Source: an uncultured Anaerolineae bacterium (GTDB lineage Bacteria; Chloroflexota; Anaerolineae; Anaerolineales; Villigracilaceae). Taken from it: DNA of 52,242 nt. Position 1 is the first letter of the stretch, and every line of letters begins with the position of its first letter. Both the position numbers and the translations under genes were made by a program. The stretch covers positions 1 through 52,242 of the forward strand of contig CAINXK010000224.1 in NCBI GenBank assembly GCA_903854805.1. Direction: 5' to 3'. The notes beneath the pieces were generated by a model. That model did not search any database. It was not told the origin of the DNA and worked only from the letters and a program-made list of their open reading frames with translations. This document shows positions 34,446 to 43,109 of this stretch, one piece after another.

Positions 34446-35885
34446 TTATCTTCGCTTGCGGTGGCTCTGACGATTTGCAGCCGAGTTACCGGCCTGGGCT
34501 GTTTTGGCAGGCAGATCTTGTGGCTGGACCAGGGAAGCATGCAAACTTTGCTGATAGTAATCGTCCAACAACATTGTTATGATGGCAGATTCATCTTCAT
34601 TGTCTGCCAGGCTATGCGCCAGTGTATCAAACCGGCGTGAACGCTCAGCAGCCAACCGGTCCCGACTGCGCAGTCGGGCTTCCAGAAGAGCAGTCACCCG
34701 CTCAGCCACAATCGAAGCAACATCATCGTCGCTCGGAATGGGTCTTTCCTGCATGGGTATGGAGTACTCTTTGGCAATTTTTTCAAGGGTGAAGCGCTCA
34801 CCTTTATTAACCAACGAGATGGCTACACCACTGGCACCGGCACGGCCAGTCCGACCGGCACGATGAATATAAGCTTCCATTTCTTCGGGCGGCTCGTATT
34901 GAATGACATGTGAAAGGCTTGGAATATCAAGCCCGCGCGCGGCAACGTCTGTTGCAACCAGGAAGCGCAGCGTACCCTTGCGAACACGATCCAAGACACG
35001 TTCGCGGTCAGATTGTGAAAGGTCGGCAGTCAGCTGGTCAGCATCATAGCCAAAGCGTTGCAATACAACCGCGACATAATTTACCCGCATTTTAGTGTTG
35101 CAAAAAATGATAGCCGATGATGGGTTTTCTATTTCGATCAAACGCACCAGGCTGCGATCTTTATCCATACCATCGACAATATAAAATACATGTTCCGTAT
35201 CGGTAACATGCACATGGTCACTGCTGAGGCTGAGAAACTCGCCATCCTGAATAAACTCACGCGCAGTCCGTAAAACAGATACCGGAAAGGTAGCCGAAAA
35301 CATACAGGTATGCATGGCACGTTGAGGCAAATAACGCTTTACATCCTGCATATCCGGATAAAAACCCATCGACAACATCCGATCGGCTTCATCGAAAATC
35401 AACATTTTTAGTTGATCGAGCGAGAATGTGCGCTTGAGTAAATGATCGAGAACCCGGCCGGGTGTACCCACTACAATATGTGCACCATTTTTAAGCGCTT
35501 CGATCTGGCTGCTGTACCCAACCCCGCCGTAAACAGCCACGGTACGCAGGCCAGCATCGCCGATCAGTTTTTCGGCTTCCTGCCAGACCTGGCGGGCAAG
35601 TTCGCGGGTGGGTACAAGGATCAAAGCCTGGCAAACAGCCCGGGACGGATCAAGACGCGACAACATGGGCAGGAGAAATGCGCCAGTCTTGCCGCTGCCA
35701 GTCCGGGCCTGGATCATCATGTTGCGTGCTGCCAGCATGTAGGGAATGGCACGCGCCTGAACCGGGACGAGCGACGCCCAGCCAGCACGGGCGGCAGCAT
35801 CACGTAAATTAGCAGGAAGTGCTTCAAGGGTCGTATCAGCCAGCGAATTCTGGGGCTCGGCAGAAGATGATTCAGGATTATCCAT
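34446..35885 (-). CDS. DEAD-box RNA helicase
   Basis: This cytoplasmic ATP-dependent RNA helicase of about 479 residues has the Q motif (PVQARAIP), Walker A ARTGSGKT, PTRELARQ, GTPGR, DEAD (LIFDEADRML), SAT (FSATFP), ATDVAARGLD and HRAGRTGR. The C-terminal tail is basic and rich in Arg, Ser and Gln (QAGNSAANRQSHRKRR), suited to RNA contact. I chose the ATG at 35885; readings extend ten codons further to a TTG. It probably remodels ribosomal or messenger RNA, but no single target can be read from the sequence. Confidence 0.92.
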   Translation of the reverse strand: MDNPESSSAEPQNSLADTTLEALPANLRDAAARAGWASLVPVQARAIPYMLAARNMMIQARTGSGKTGAFLLPMLSRLDPSRAVCQALILVPTRELARQVWQEAEKLIGDAGLRTVAVYGGVGYSSQIEALKNGAHIVVGTPGRVLDHLLKRTFSLDQLKMLIFDEADRMLSMGFYPDMQDVKRYLPQRAMHTCMFSATFPVSVLRTAREFIQDGEFLSLSSDHVHVTDTEHVFYIVDGMDKDRSLVRLIEIENPSSAIIFCNTKMRVNYVAVVLQRFGYDADQLTADLSQSDRERVLDRVRKGTLRFLVATDVAARGLDIPSLSHVIQYEPPEEMEAYIHRAGRTGRAGASGVAISLVNKGERFTLEKIAKEYSIPMQERPIPSDDDVASIVAERVTALLEARLRSRDRLAAERSRRFDTLAHSLADNEDESAIITMLLDDYYQQSLHASLVQPQDLPAKTAQAGNSAANRQSHRKRR

Positions 35886-36187
35886 AAAAACTCGTTTCTC
35901 CATTAAGGTATTCAAAGTATATCACCGGAAAGGCGAACGCCATCGGAATATCCGAAAACATGTCAATGCCCAAAACCGGTGATTTTCTCGCCTTGACGGC
36001 ACTATTTATTCGTATTCAGTCTGAAAAACGGCCATCAAATGCTTGGGTTTCATCGCAAAAAACCATGCAATATCCCAATCATTCAACCCAGCCTGTGAAC
36101 AAAATACCGCGAAAGTTGCAGAAAAGAACCTGAATTCGAAATGAAAAACTACAGCAAAACCTGCGGATATTCATAACCAGGAATTAA
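35886..36187. other. Intergenic region without clear features
   Basis: These 302 bases separate the DEAD-box gene start from the end of the upstream helicase gene. A TATACT (35916-35921, minus) could be the -10 of the DEAD-box promoter. No strong terminator, coding frame or repeat was found. Confidence 0.4.
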
Positions 36188-38104
36188 TTACTGGATCTCT
36201 TCCCAGACGGAGTGATAGCCCCCGACAGATTCAAAATAGGTCACCATGCGATGATAAAAAGGGTGCGCAGTAATCGTGGCGCTGTCCCCAATCACGATCA
36301 GCTTACGCCTGGCCCGGGTGAGGGCAACATTCATCCGGCGCACATCTTCCAGAAAACCAATCTGGTTCTCGCGATTGGAACGCACCAATGAGACGATTAC
36401 AGCTTCCTTTTCGCGACCCTGGAAACCATCGACGCTGTCAATTTCAATTTCAGGCTGGGTGATACGCGCTCGCAATAGCCGAACCTGTGCGGAATACGGA
36501 GAAATAACCGCGATGTTGGCGGGGGCAAGACCTGAATCAAGCAGGTCCTGTACTTTTTTTACAACAAGCAGTGCTTCAGAGATGTTAAACCGGCTGTCAC
36601 CGTCCGGCTCCTGAGATTCATCATAACTGGCACCCGCGGTATCAATAAAATGGATTGGTGTGTCTGTCAGATCATTGGAAGTGACTCCCGGCAAATCGCT
36701 CAGCCTGTGATTTTCCACACTGCTGTGAGCAGTCAAACTGCCCTCATAGAATTCCTGGGAAGAAAAATCCATGATTTCATGGTGCATGCGGTATTGGACG
36801 GTCAGCCGGCGGGAAATATCCTTGCCAGTCTGTGCCATGAGACGCTCGAGCAGGCTGATATCAAAGCCTTGCGCAAGCGCTTCCGATGAAATCACGGTGG
36901 GAGGAAGTTGGAAATGGTCGCCGGCCAGGACGACACGATCGGCAATTTGGAGCGGCGCCCAGGCGGCGGCTTCAGTACTTTGACTGGCTTCGTCAACGAT
37001 GCACCAGTCAAAGTGCTGGCTGCCCAGCAGGTCCCGATCAAGACCGGTCAGGGTTGCACAAATAATTTGGGATGCGTTTAACAGTCTTTCGATGACCTGC
37101 TCTTCGATCCGCCGGGAATCTGATAGAGCTTGTTTGGCCTCTTCGCGCAAGGCCCTGCGCGCACCCGGCTCTGGGCGGGCGCGCGTATATCTTGAGGCCT
37201 GCGCGCGCAGAGCCCGGGCTTCTCTTGCCAGTCTTTGGACGACCTTCATATCGGGATGGTTTTCTACCAGCAAGTCGAGAGTATGCTGGCGAAGTTCCGG
37301 CAGAACCCGGGCTGGATGCCCCAGGCGAATAGCTTTTTCATCTTTTGCCAGCAACTTCTCGAGCAGATTATCAACTGCAATATTGCTGGGGGCCACCGCC
37401 AGCACCCGCTGCCCATTGCGCACGATCTGGCGGATGAGCTCCACCACCGTTGTAGTTTTACCCGTTCCGGGCGGACCGTGGATGATGGCGATATCAGCAG
37501 CAGAAAGAGCAAAACCGACTGCTTCCAACTGGGAATTATTCAAATTTTTATCAAGTGGCAGAGGCTGGTGAGCTGGATGAAACAAAGCAAGGCGTCTGCC
37601 CAATAAAACGTCGCGCAGCTCACCCAAACGCGAATTGCCAGCTGCTTGAGCTTTTTGGAGAGCCTGGCGCTGCCTCTGGCGTGAGAACTCATCGCTCGAG
37701 CGATCCAAACGGAATGTGGGATGGTCTGCTTCCGTCTCTGGCCAATCTGAAAAAGCAACCTGGATATTCTCTTTGTACAGGCGGGTAACCACACCACGCC
37801 AACCAATCGATGACCCGCCAACTTGATTCTCTTCAGAAAGAATGACGGGCGAGCCACTATTCAAACGCGTCCACGGCAGGGGCAAACTCTGGTTGCGTTT
37901 TGCCAGGGTTAGCAGAATTCGCCCACCCATCCCAGCAGACTCATCCCGGATGACAAGATTCACAAGGGCTGTACCAGCGGCCTCCGCGGAGCCCGGAGAT
38001 AAACGCTGCAAATCATCCAGAATAGCCTGCTTTTCAGCTTCAGCTTCCAGATCCAACAGCCTCATCAAGCGCTGAAAATGTTCCTCGACCGGTTTGTTTA
38101 ACAT
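36188..38104 (-). CDS. IGHMBP2/UPF1-like superfamily 1 helicase
   Basis: This 638-residue SF1 helicase carries AAA_11/AAA_12 domains. Walker A is IHGPPGTGKTTTVVELIRQ, motif II is CIVDEASQSTEAAAW, and GDHFQLPPTV follows. LTVQYRMHHEIMDFSSQEFY, VDGFQGREKEAVIVSLVRSN and NVALTRARRKLIVIGD complete the set. An N-terminal oligonucleotide-binding-like barrel precedes the motor domain. The start at 38104 gives MLNKPVEEHFQRL, the usual opening in bacterial homologues; an upstream extension of 43 codons looks spurious. Bacterial roles of this family are poorly defined. Confidence 0.9.
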   Translation of the reverse strand: MLNKPVEEHFQRLMRLLDLEAEAEKQAILDDLQRLSPGSAEAAGTALVNLVIRDESAGMGGRILLTLAKRNQSLPLPWTRLNSGSPVILSEENQVGGSSIGWRGVVTRLYKENIQVAFSDWPETEADHPTFRLDRSSDEFSRQRQRQALQKAQAAGNSRLGELRDVLLGRRLALFHPAHQPLPLDKNLNNSQLEAVGFALSAADIAIIHGPPGTGKTTTVVELIRQIVRNGQRVLAVAPSNIAVDNLLEKLLAKDEKAIRLGHPARVLPELRQHTLDLLVENHPDMKVVQRLAREARALRAQASRYTRARPEPGARRALREEAKQALSDSRRIEEQVIERLLNASQIICATLTGLDRDLLGSQHFDWCIVDEASQSTEAAAWAPLQIADRVVLAGDHFQLPPTVISSEALAQGFDISLLERLMAQTGKDISRRLTVQYRMHHEIMDFSSQEFYEGSLTAHSSVENHRLSDLPGVTSNDLTDTPIHFIDTAGASYDESQEPDGDSRFNISEALLVVKKVQDLLDSGLAPANIAVISPYSAQVRLLRARITQPEIEIDSVDGFQGREKEAVIVSLVRSNRENQIGFLEDVRRMNVALTRARRKLIVIGDSATITAHPFYHRMVTYFESVGGYHSVWEEIQ

Positions 38105-38244
38105 GCTTATTGCTAACTCATTTATCTGATGAAGTGTGGCAGATTGATATGGCCTGCCACACTTCACCGATTTTATATTGGATGGAAATGTTTTTATCGG
38201 TAATTCAAAACTCGTTTTCCAAATGGACTGCAAATTATGAATTT

Positions 38245-39342
38245 CTAGCCAAGCACAGCCTTCAAAAATCCGTAGGCCTTTCTACCGCTGATCTGGTGCC
38301 TTCCCTCGAAATAATCTGTGTGGACATCGGTTTGCTCACCAAAGACCGCATAAACTGCCCTAGCACGCGCCACGCTCTGTTCTACAGCCGGTCGAGGAAA
38401 AATGGCGTCATAATCCCCAGATTCGACCAACAGCGGCCGTGGAGCAATCATGCCAACCAGGTCATACATTTCGCCAAACTGCCCCAAACCTGGCACAAAG
38501 TTACACGGGCAGTGGGCCATAGATAAAATGCTATCCTGGAATGTAGAATAATAGCCACTGATCACACAGGCCTTGATGCGCTCATCCAGACAGGTAGAAA
38601 AGAAAGTATGCATGCCCCCACCCGAAATACCCATGGCTCCCAGGCGATTCGTATCCAGTTCAGGGCGTGTTTCCAGGTAATCAACAAGGCGTATACCATC
38701 ATACACGCGCATCCCTACCACGGAACCACCCATGTGAAACGAAAGCATGGCTGCATGCGCACAGCTGCTTGGTTCTTCTTGGCCCAGAGCATTCTTTATG
38801 TAAGAGAAATCGGTCTGGCGCTCGCCAAAACAAGATATTTCCGGCGCAGCAACCGCAAAGCCTGCCTTACACAATTCCACCGCAAAATCTTTTTGATAAC
38901 CATCCGGAGCTTGTCGCTCTTCGCCATCTTCCCACAAACCAACGATATCTTTCACGCCGTAGCCATGTCCATGAAAAGCAAGTACGACTGGCAACGGTCG
39001 AGGCGCATGCTTTGGGATCAAAAGGTACACTGGCATGCTAACCTGGTTATCAATTTGAATTAATAGTTTCTCACGAACATAGTCACCTTTATCAACCGTT
39101 TCAATCAAATCCGCAAGCAAGGCTGAACCATCTGAAGAACGCAAACCGATGGTTTTTGCAAGCGCTTTTCTGGATTCCGACTGCCAATCCTGTGCCTGAC
39201 TAAGCGTTTGTGCTCGAAAAGCATAAGGAGCCCTGCCGGGCTGATATTGCTGCCATAACCCAAAAGCTGGCTGCAGTTTCTTATCTTTTAATTTATCCAA
39301 AATAATCGTGCTCAATTTTGTCTCCTCATTTGTAGAATCCAT
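38245..39342 (-). CDS. Alpha/beta hydrolase of the acetyl-esterase type
   Basis: This 365-residue hydrolase of the abhydrolase_7/acetyl xylan esterase-like group has the oxyanion region AFHGHGYGVKDIVG, nucleophile elbow GISGGGMH, Asp in LLVESGDYDAIFP and His in YFEGRHQISG. A long N-terminal segment of about 100 residues (QPAFGLWQQYQPGRAPYAF) is typical of the group. No signal peptide is seen. The substrate is unknown. Its neighbour upstream on the strand is the nitroreductase pseudogene. Confidence 0.85.
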   Translation of the reverse strand: MDSTNEETKLSTIILDKLKDKKLQPAFGLWQQYQPGRAPYAFRAQTLSQAQDWQSESRKALAKTIGLRSSDGSALLADLIETVDKGDYVREKLLIQIDNQVSMPVYLLIPKHAPRPLPVVLAFHGHGYGVKDIVGLWEDGEERQAPDGYQKDFAVELCKAGFAVAAPEISCFGERQTDFSYIKNALGQEEPSSCAHAAMLSFHMGGSVVGMRVYDGIRLVDYLETRPELDTNRLGAMGISGGGMHTFFSTCLDERIKACVISGYYSTFQDSILSMAHCPCNFVPGLGQFGEMYDLVGMIAPRPLLVESGDYDAIFPRPAVEQSVARARAVYAVFGEQTDVHTDYFEGRHQISGRKAYGFLKAVLG

Positions 39343-39360
39343 TTGTCAAATAACCTGATC

Positions 39361-39384
39361 AAATCCTAATCAGGATTTTTTAGC
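39361..39384 (+). repeat. Short inverted repeat with T-run
   Basis: AAATCCT-AAT-CAGGATTTTTT is a small hairpin with a T-run on the plus strand, upstream of the hydrolase gene. No plus-strand gene ends here, so its role is unclear. Confidence 0.3.
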
Positions 39385-39485
39385 GGCTTTTTACCTGGCC
39401 CCAGACTTATGGACAAACCAGGGAACCGGCAGATCGCTTCCCGATCTAAAAATATTCCACCTTGATGGCTAACAACGAATAGCGG

Positions 39486-40082
39486 TCAAGAAATTTTATT
39501 GGGCCTAAAATAGTTATAAAAAACAAGTTCGGTCAAACTCTTTTTAGAAGCCGATTTTTTCGGGCTGGCGGGATAGCCAAACAATAAAATCTCGGATGAT
39601 AATAACCCTTTTGGAAGTGCCAATAATTCTGCCAAGCGCTGTACTTCAAAACGTGATACCCAGCAAGAACCGATCCCGAATTCCAGCGCTGCCAGAACCA
39701 TGTGGGTGCCAGGAATCTTGGTTTGATGTTCTTTCTGGTTGATGTTCCAATATAAATTCTGATCCATTTGCGTGATTGCGCCGGCGTGTTCTGGAAAGCG
39801 CTCGCATTGAATATCTCTACCACCGCGCCCATCATCCACCACGACTGACCTTCATAGAATCAAAAGCGGTGCCTGGGCGATCCACTTTTGTGGGGATGCA
39901 ATTTCTGAGATCTGAGCAATCAAAGGTTTTTCGATAATCACACCAAATTTCCAGGGTTGTTCATTTCATCCAGACGGGGATAAACGCCCCGCTTCAAGAA
40001 TAGCTTGCACAATTTGCCCTGGAATAGGCTTGTCCAAGAATTGCCGGACACTAAAACGGGTGCCTGATAAATCTATAGTCAT
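39486..40082 (-). pseudogene. Nitroreductase-family pseudogene with two TGA stops
   Basis: Read in one frame from ATG at 40082, this encodes SVRQFLDKPIPGQIVQAILEAGRLSPSG, then TGA (39968-39966). It continues NEQPWKFGVIIEKP, has a second TGA (39854-39852), and ends with THMVLAALEFGIGSCWV...LLFGYPA...LVFYNYF. These are the start, flavin-binding and end blocks of FMN-dependent nitroreductases. The frame is kept throughout, so two point mutations rather than indels explain it. Decay is recent enough that the rest of the frame is open. Read-through is possible but unsupported. Confidence 0.8.
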
Positions 40083-40217
40083 ATTCTTCAAGAATGGCCA
40101 TCCAAAATATGCTGTCAAATAAATACGAACATTCGCCAGCGGATATTTTTTTATTTTACAACAAATCCACTTTTTCTCTAACAGCTTTCATCTTATCAAC
40201 GATCTGCCAAACTTGGG

Positions 40218-40223
40218 TATAAT
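40218..40223 (+). promoter_or_regulatory. alaS -10 box
   Basis: A perfect TATAAT about 30 bases before the alaS ATG, which has CGGAG. No clear -35 box. Confidence 0.4.
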
Positions 40224-40253
40224 TCTAGCCATTCTACACAACCCGGAGCAAGA

Positions 40254-43055
40254 ATGACCAAGAAAATGACCGGCAATGAAATTCGGCAAACCTTTCTCGA
40301 TTTTTTCGTCGAACATGGACATGCGATTGTCCCTTCCGCCTCGCTTGTGCCTGGCGGCGACGCTACCCTGTTATTCACCAATTCAGGCATGGTGCAATTT
40401 AAGGATGTATTCTTGGGCACAGATAAGCGCCCTTATACGCGCGCCGTTGACTCTCAAAAGTGTATGCGAGTGGCGGGCAAACACAACGACCTGGATGATG
40501 TTGGACGCGACGACACCCACCACACATTCTTTGAAATGCTCGGCAACTGGTCCTTCGGCGATTATTACAAAAAAGATGCGATTGCCTGGTCCTGGCAACT
40601 TTTAACCGATGTCTGGGGATTGCCCAAAGACAAACTCTACGCAACCTGCTTCAAAGACGATAAGGGTAATATCCCCACCGACGAAGAAGCTGCCGATATC
40701 TGGCGGATGCAGCCTGGCATGCAGCCGGAGAACATCCTTTACTATGGCCGTAAGGAAAATTTCTGGCAGATGGCTGAATTCGGTCCCTGTGGACCCTGTT
40801 CTGAAATCCACATCGATCTGGGCGAAGAACGCGACAATCTACACGGGCAGCCACACAAGTGCGGGGTTAATGGCGACTGCACTCGTTATCTGGAACTTTG
40901 GAACAACGTTTTCATCCAGTACAACATGCTGGATACTGGATCACTGGAACCTTTGCCCGCTACACACGTCGATACCGGCATGGGTTTCGAGCGCATCGTT
41001 TCAGTGCTGCAAGGCGTGGATTCTAATTACAAAACTGACCTGTTTATGCCGATGATGGAAGTCATTCGCAAACTCAGCGGTCATACGCTCGAACAAGTCT
41101 ATGCTGATTTTACGCCCTACCGTGTCATCGCCGACCATACTCGTGCCGCGACTTTTCTGATTGCGGATGGAGTTGTACCCGGAAACACCGGGCGAAATTA
41201 TATCTGTCGCATGATCATCCGGCGTGCGGCCCGCTTCGCCACCAAGATCGGTTTGAAAGAACCGTTTCTAGCGAAAGTGGCAGCACCCGTGATTGATGCC
41301 TATGGGGCATTCTACCCCGAGTTGGTTCAACACAAACAGTCGATCCTTGACTCGCTGACCAGAGAAGAAATTCGTTTTGCCCGCACCGTCGAATCAGGCA
41401 CAGCCTATTTGGAAAGCATGCTTTCCGAGCTTTCAAAAGATGGGAAAACCATCTTGGATGGTCGCAAGGCCTTTGATCTATACGCAACCTATGGTCTACC
41501 GCTCGAAATTTCCCGCGATATTGCACGCGAACAATCGTTGGATGTGGATGAAGCCGGTTTCCGTGCCGCACGCGAAGAGCACAGCAAGGCCTCCGGCGGT
41601 GGCAAGGCCATGGGATCGATGGGCGCAACCGACACTGAATTCTTCGCCGCCATCTTTAAAGACCTGCAGGCAAAAGGCAAACTGGCCAATGCCGTGGAAT
41701 ACGATCCTTATACCAGCACAGAAACAGAAGGAGAAGTCCTGGCCCTGGTTGTAGATGGGCAAAGCGTCAACGAAGCCCAGTTCGGTGACAAGGTGGAGAT
41801 CATCTTACCCAAGACCGGTTTCTACATTGAATCCGGCGGCCAGGTTGGCGATACCGGGCTAATCCGTTCGCTTGCTTTCCCGAAAGCGGGACGCAATGCG
41901 AGTGAAGAGGCTGGCTGGGAAATTGAAATCAGCGAAGTTCGCCGGCCAGCATCTGGATTGATTTCCCACATTGGCGAAGTGATCAGCGGGAAACCAAAGA
42001 TCGGCGACAAGGCCATCGCCGAGGTTGATCATGCGCGCCGGCATGATATTCAACGCAACCATACTGCCACCCATTTGATGCATGCAGCTCTTCACAAGGT
42101 TCTGGGAGACCATGCCCGCCAGGCTGGTTCATTAGTTGCCCCAGATCGTCTGCGGTTTGACTTCAACCATCCGGATGGCATGAGTGCCGAACAAATAGAA
42201 CGTGTCGAGAGACTCGTAAACGAGGCGGTAGCCGCCGATTACAATGTTAATTCACGCACAAAATCGCGCGAACAAGCCATATCCGAAGGTGCGATGGCAC
42301 TCTTCGGCGAAAAATATGGCGACGTGGTGCGAACCATCACGATCATTGATTCCGATGGCATCTCAACTGACGAAGGCAGTGAGCATACGCACGAAAGATA
42401 CTCATACGAACTATGCGGTGGCACGCACCTCAATCGCACCAGCGAAATCGGGGCATTCCTGATCGTCAGTGAAGGATCAGCCGCAGCCGGGGTTCGCCGC
42501 ATTGAAGCAGTTACCGGACGCGGAGCGTATGACCTGGTTGTGAAACGCTTCAAGGCATTGAAGACAGTTGCATCCACGCTGAAATCCAGCGTGGATGAAG
42601 TACCCGCCAAGGTCGAAAGCTTACAGGACGAGCTCTCAACCGCCAGGAAACAACTGGCGACAGCCCGGGCAGAACTCGCGCTTTCAAACTTTAACCTTCA
42701 ATTAGACAAGATTGAAATGGTGGGCGGGGTTAAATTACTGGTAGCCCAGGTCGCTGGTGTTGACAAAGACACCCTCACCAGGTTGGCAGATGCTTTCCGC
42801 GCCAGGTATCCTGAAAATGGCATTTGCGTGATCGCGTCCACCAGCACAGACAACGTCGTTGTCATGGCAGGGGTGATGCAGGATTTGATCAAACGGGGCA
42901 TTAAAGCCGGGGATCTGGTTGGTCATGTTTCGCGCCAACTTGGCGCAGGTGGCGGCGGTGCGCCACACCTGGCATTTGGCGGCGGCAAAGATCTCACCAA
43001 GCTCCCTGAAGCACTGGCCAGTATCAAAAACTGGCTCGTTGATAAGACTCGTTAG
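40254..43055 (+). CDS. alaS: Alanyl-tRNA synthetase
   Basis: This complete class II synthetase has 933 residues. The catalytic core has FTNSGMVQFKDVFLG, DVGRDDTHHTFFEMLGNWSFGDYYKKDAI and the RVIADHTRAATFLIADGVVPGNTGRNYICR block. The editing domain has HTATHLMHAALHKVLGDHARQAGS (HxxxH zinc site), and ELCGGTHLNRTSEIGAF supplies the remaining zinc ligands. The C-terminal C-Ala domain (SRQLGAGGGGAPHLAFGGG) is intact. A 60-residue extra stretch around residues 520-580 explains the length. A terminator follows directly. Confidence 0.97.
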   Translation: MTKKMTGNEIRQTFLDFFVEHGHAIVPSASLVPGGDATLLFTNSGMVQFKDVFLGTDKRPYTRAVDSQKCMRVAGKHNDLDDVGRDDTHHTFFEMLGNWSFGDYYKKDAIAWSWQLLTDVWGLPKDKLYATCFKDDKGNIPTDEEAADIWRMQPGMQPENILYYGRKENFWQMAEFGPCGPCSEIHIDLGEERDNLHGQPHKCGVNGDCTRYLELWNNVFIQYNMLDTGSLEPLPATHVDTGMGFERIVSVLQGVDSNYKTDLFMPMMEVIRKLSGHTLEQVYADFTPYRVIADHTRAATFLIADGVVPGNTGRNYICRMIIRRAARFATKIGLKEPFLAKVAAPVIDAYGAFYPELVQHKQSILDSLTREEIRFARTVESGTAYLESMLSELSKDGKTILDGRKAFDLYATYGLPLEISRDIAREQSLDVDEAGFRAAREEHSKASGGGKAMGSMGATDTEFFAAIFKDLQAKGKLANAVEYDPYTSTETEGEVLALVVDGQSVNEAQFGDKVEIILPKTGFYIESGGQVGDTGLIRSLAFPKAGRNASEEAGWEIEISEVRRPASGLISHIGEVISGKPKIGDKAIAEVDHARRHDIQRNHTATHLMHAALHKVLGDHARQAGSLVAPDRLRFDFNHPDGMSAEQIERVERLVNEAVAADYNVNSRTKSREQAISEGAMALFGEKYGDVVRTITIIDSDGISTDEGSEHTHERYSYELCGGTHLNRTSEIGAFLIVSEGSAAAGVRRIEAVTGRGAYDLVVKRFKALKTVASTLKSSVDEVPAKVESLQDELSTARKQLATARAELALSNFNLQLDKIEMVGGVKLLVAQVAGVDKDTLTRLADAFRARYPENGICVIASTSTDNVVVMAGVMQDLIKRGIKAGDLVGHVSRQLGAGGGGAPHLAFGGGKDLTKLPEALASIKNWLVDKTR

Positions 43056-43061
43056 CACCCA

Positions 43062-43102
43062 TAAAAAAGGGCGGCAGCCCAATCAAGCCGCCCTTTTTCA
43101 TT
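43062..43102 (+). terminator. Intrinsic terminator after alaS
   Basis: A perfect 12-bp stem (43064-43075 with 43087-43098) ends in a T-run. Only 11 bases separate it from the next ATG. Confidence 0.85.
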
Positions 43103-43109
43103 ACTCCCT

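Noticed and set aside
36001..36080. Possible fourth copy of the hairpin repeat (reverse orientation)
   Set aside because: Only about 14 bases resemble the others, and the stem does not form.
39852..39968. TGA as a sense codon (Trp or Sec) in the nitroreductase
   Set aside because: All other genes use TGA as stop, and no SECIS-like element or recoding context is visible; point mutations are simpler.
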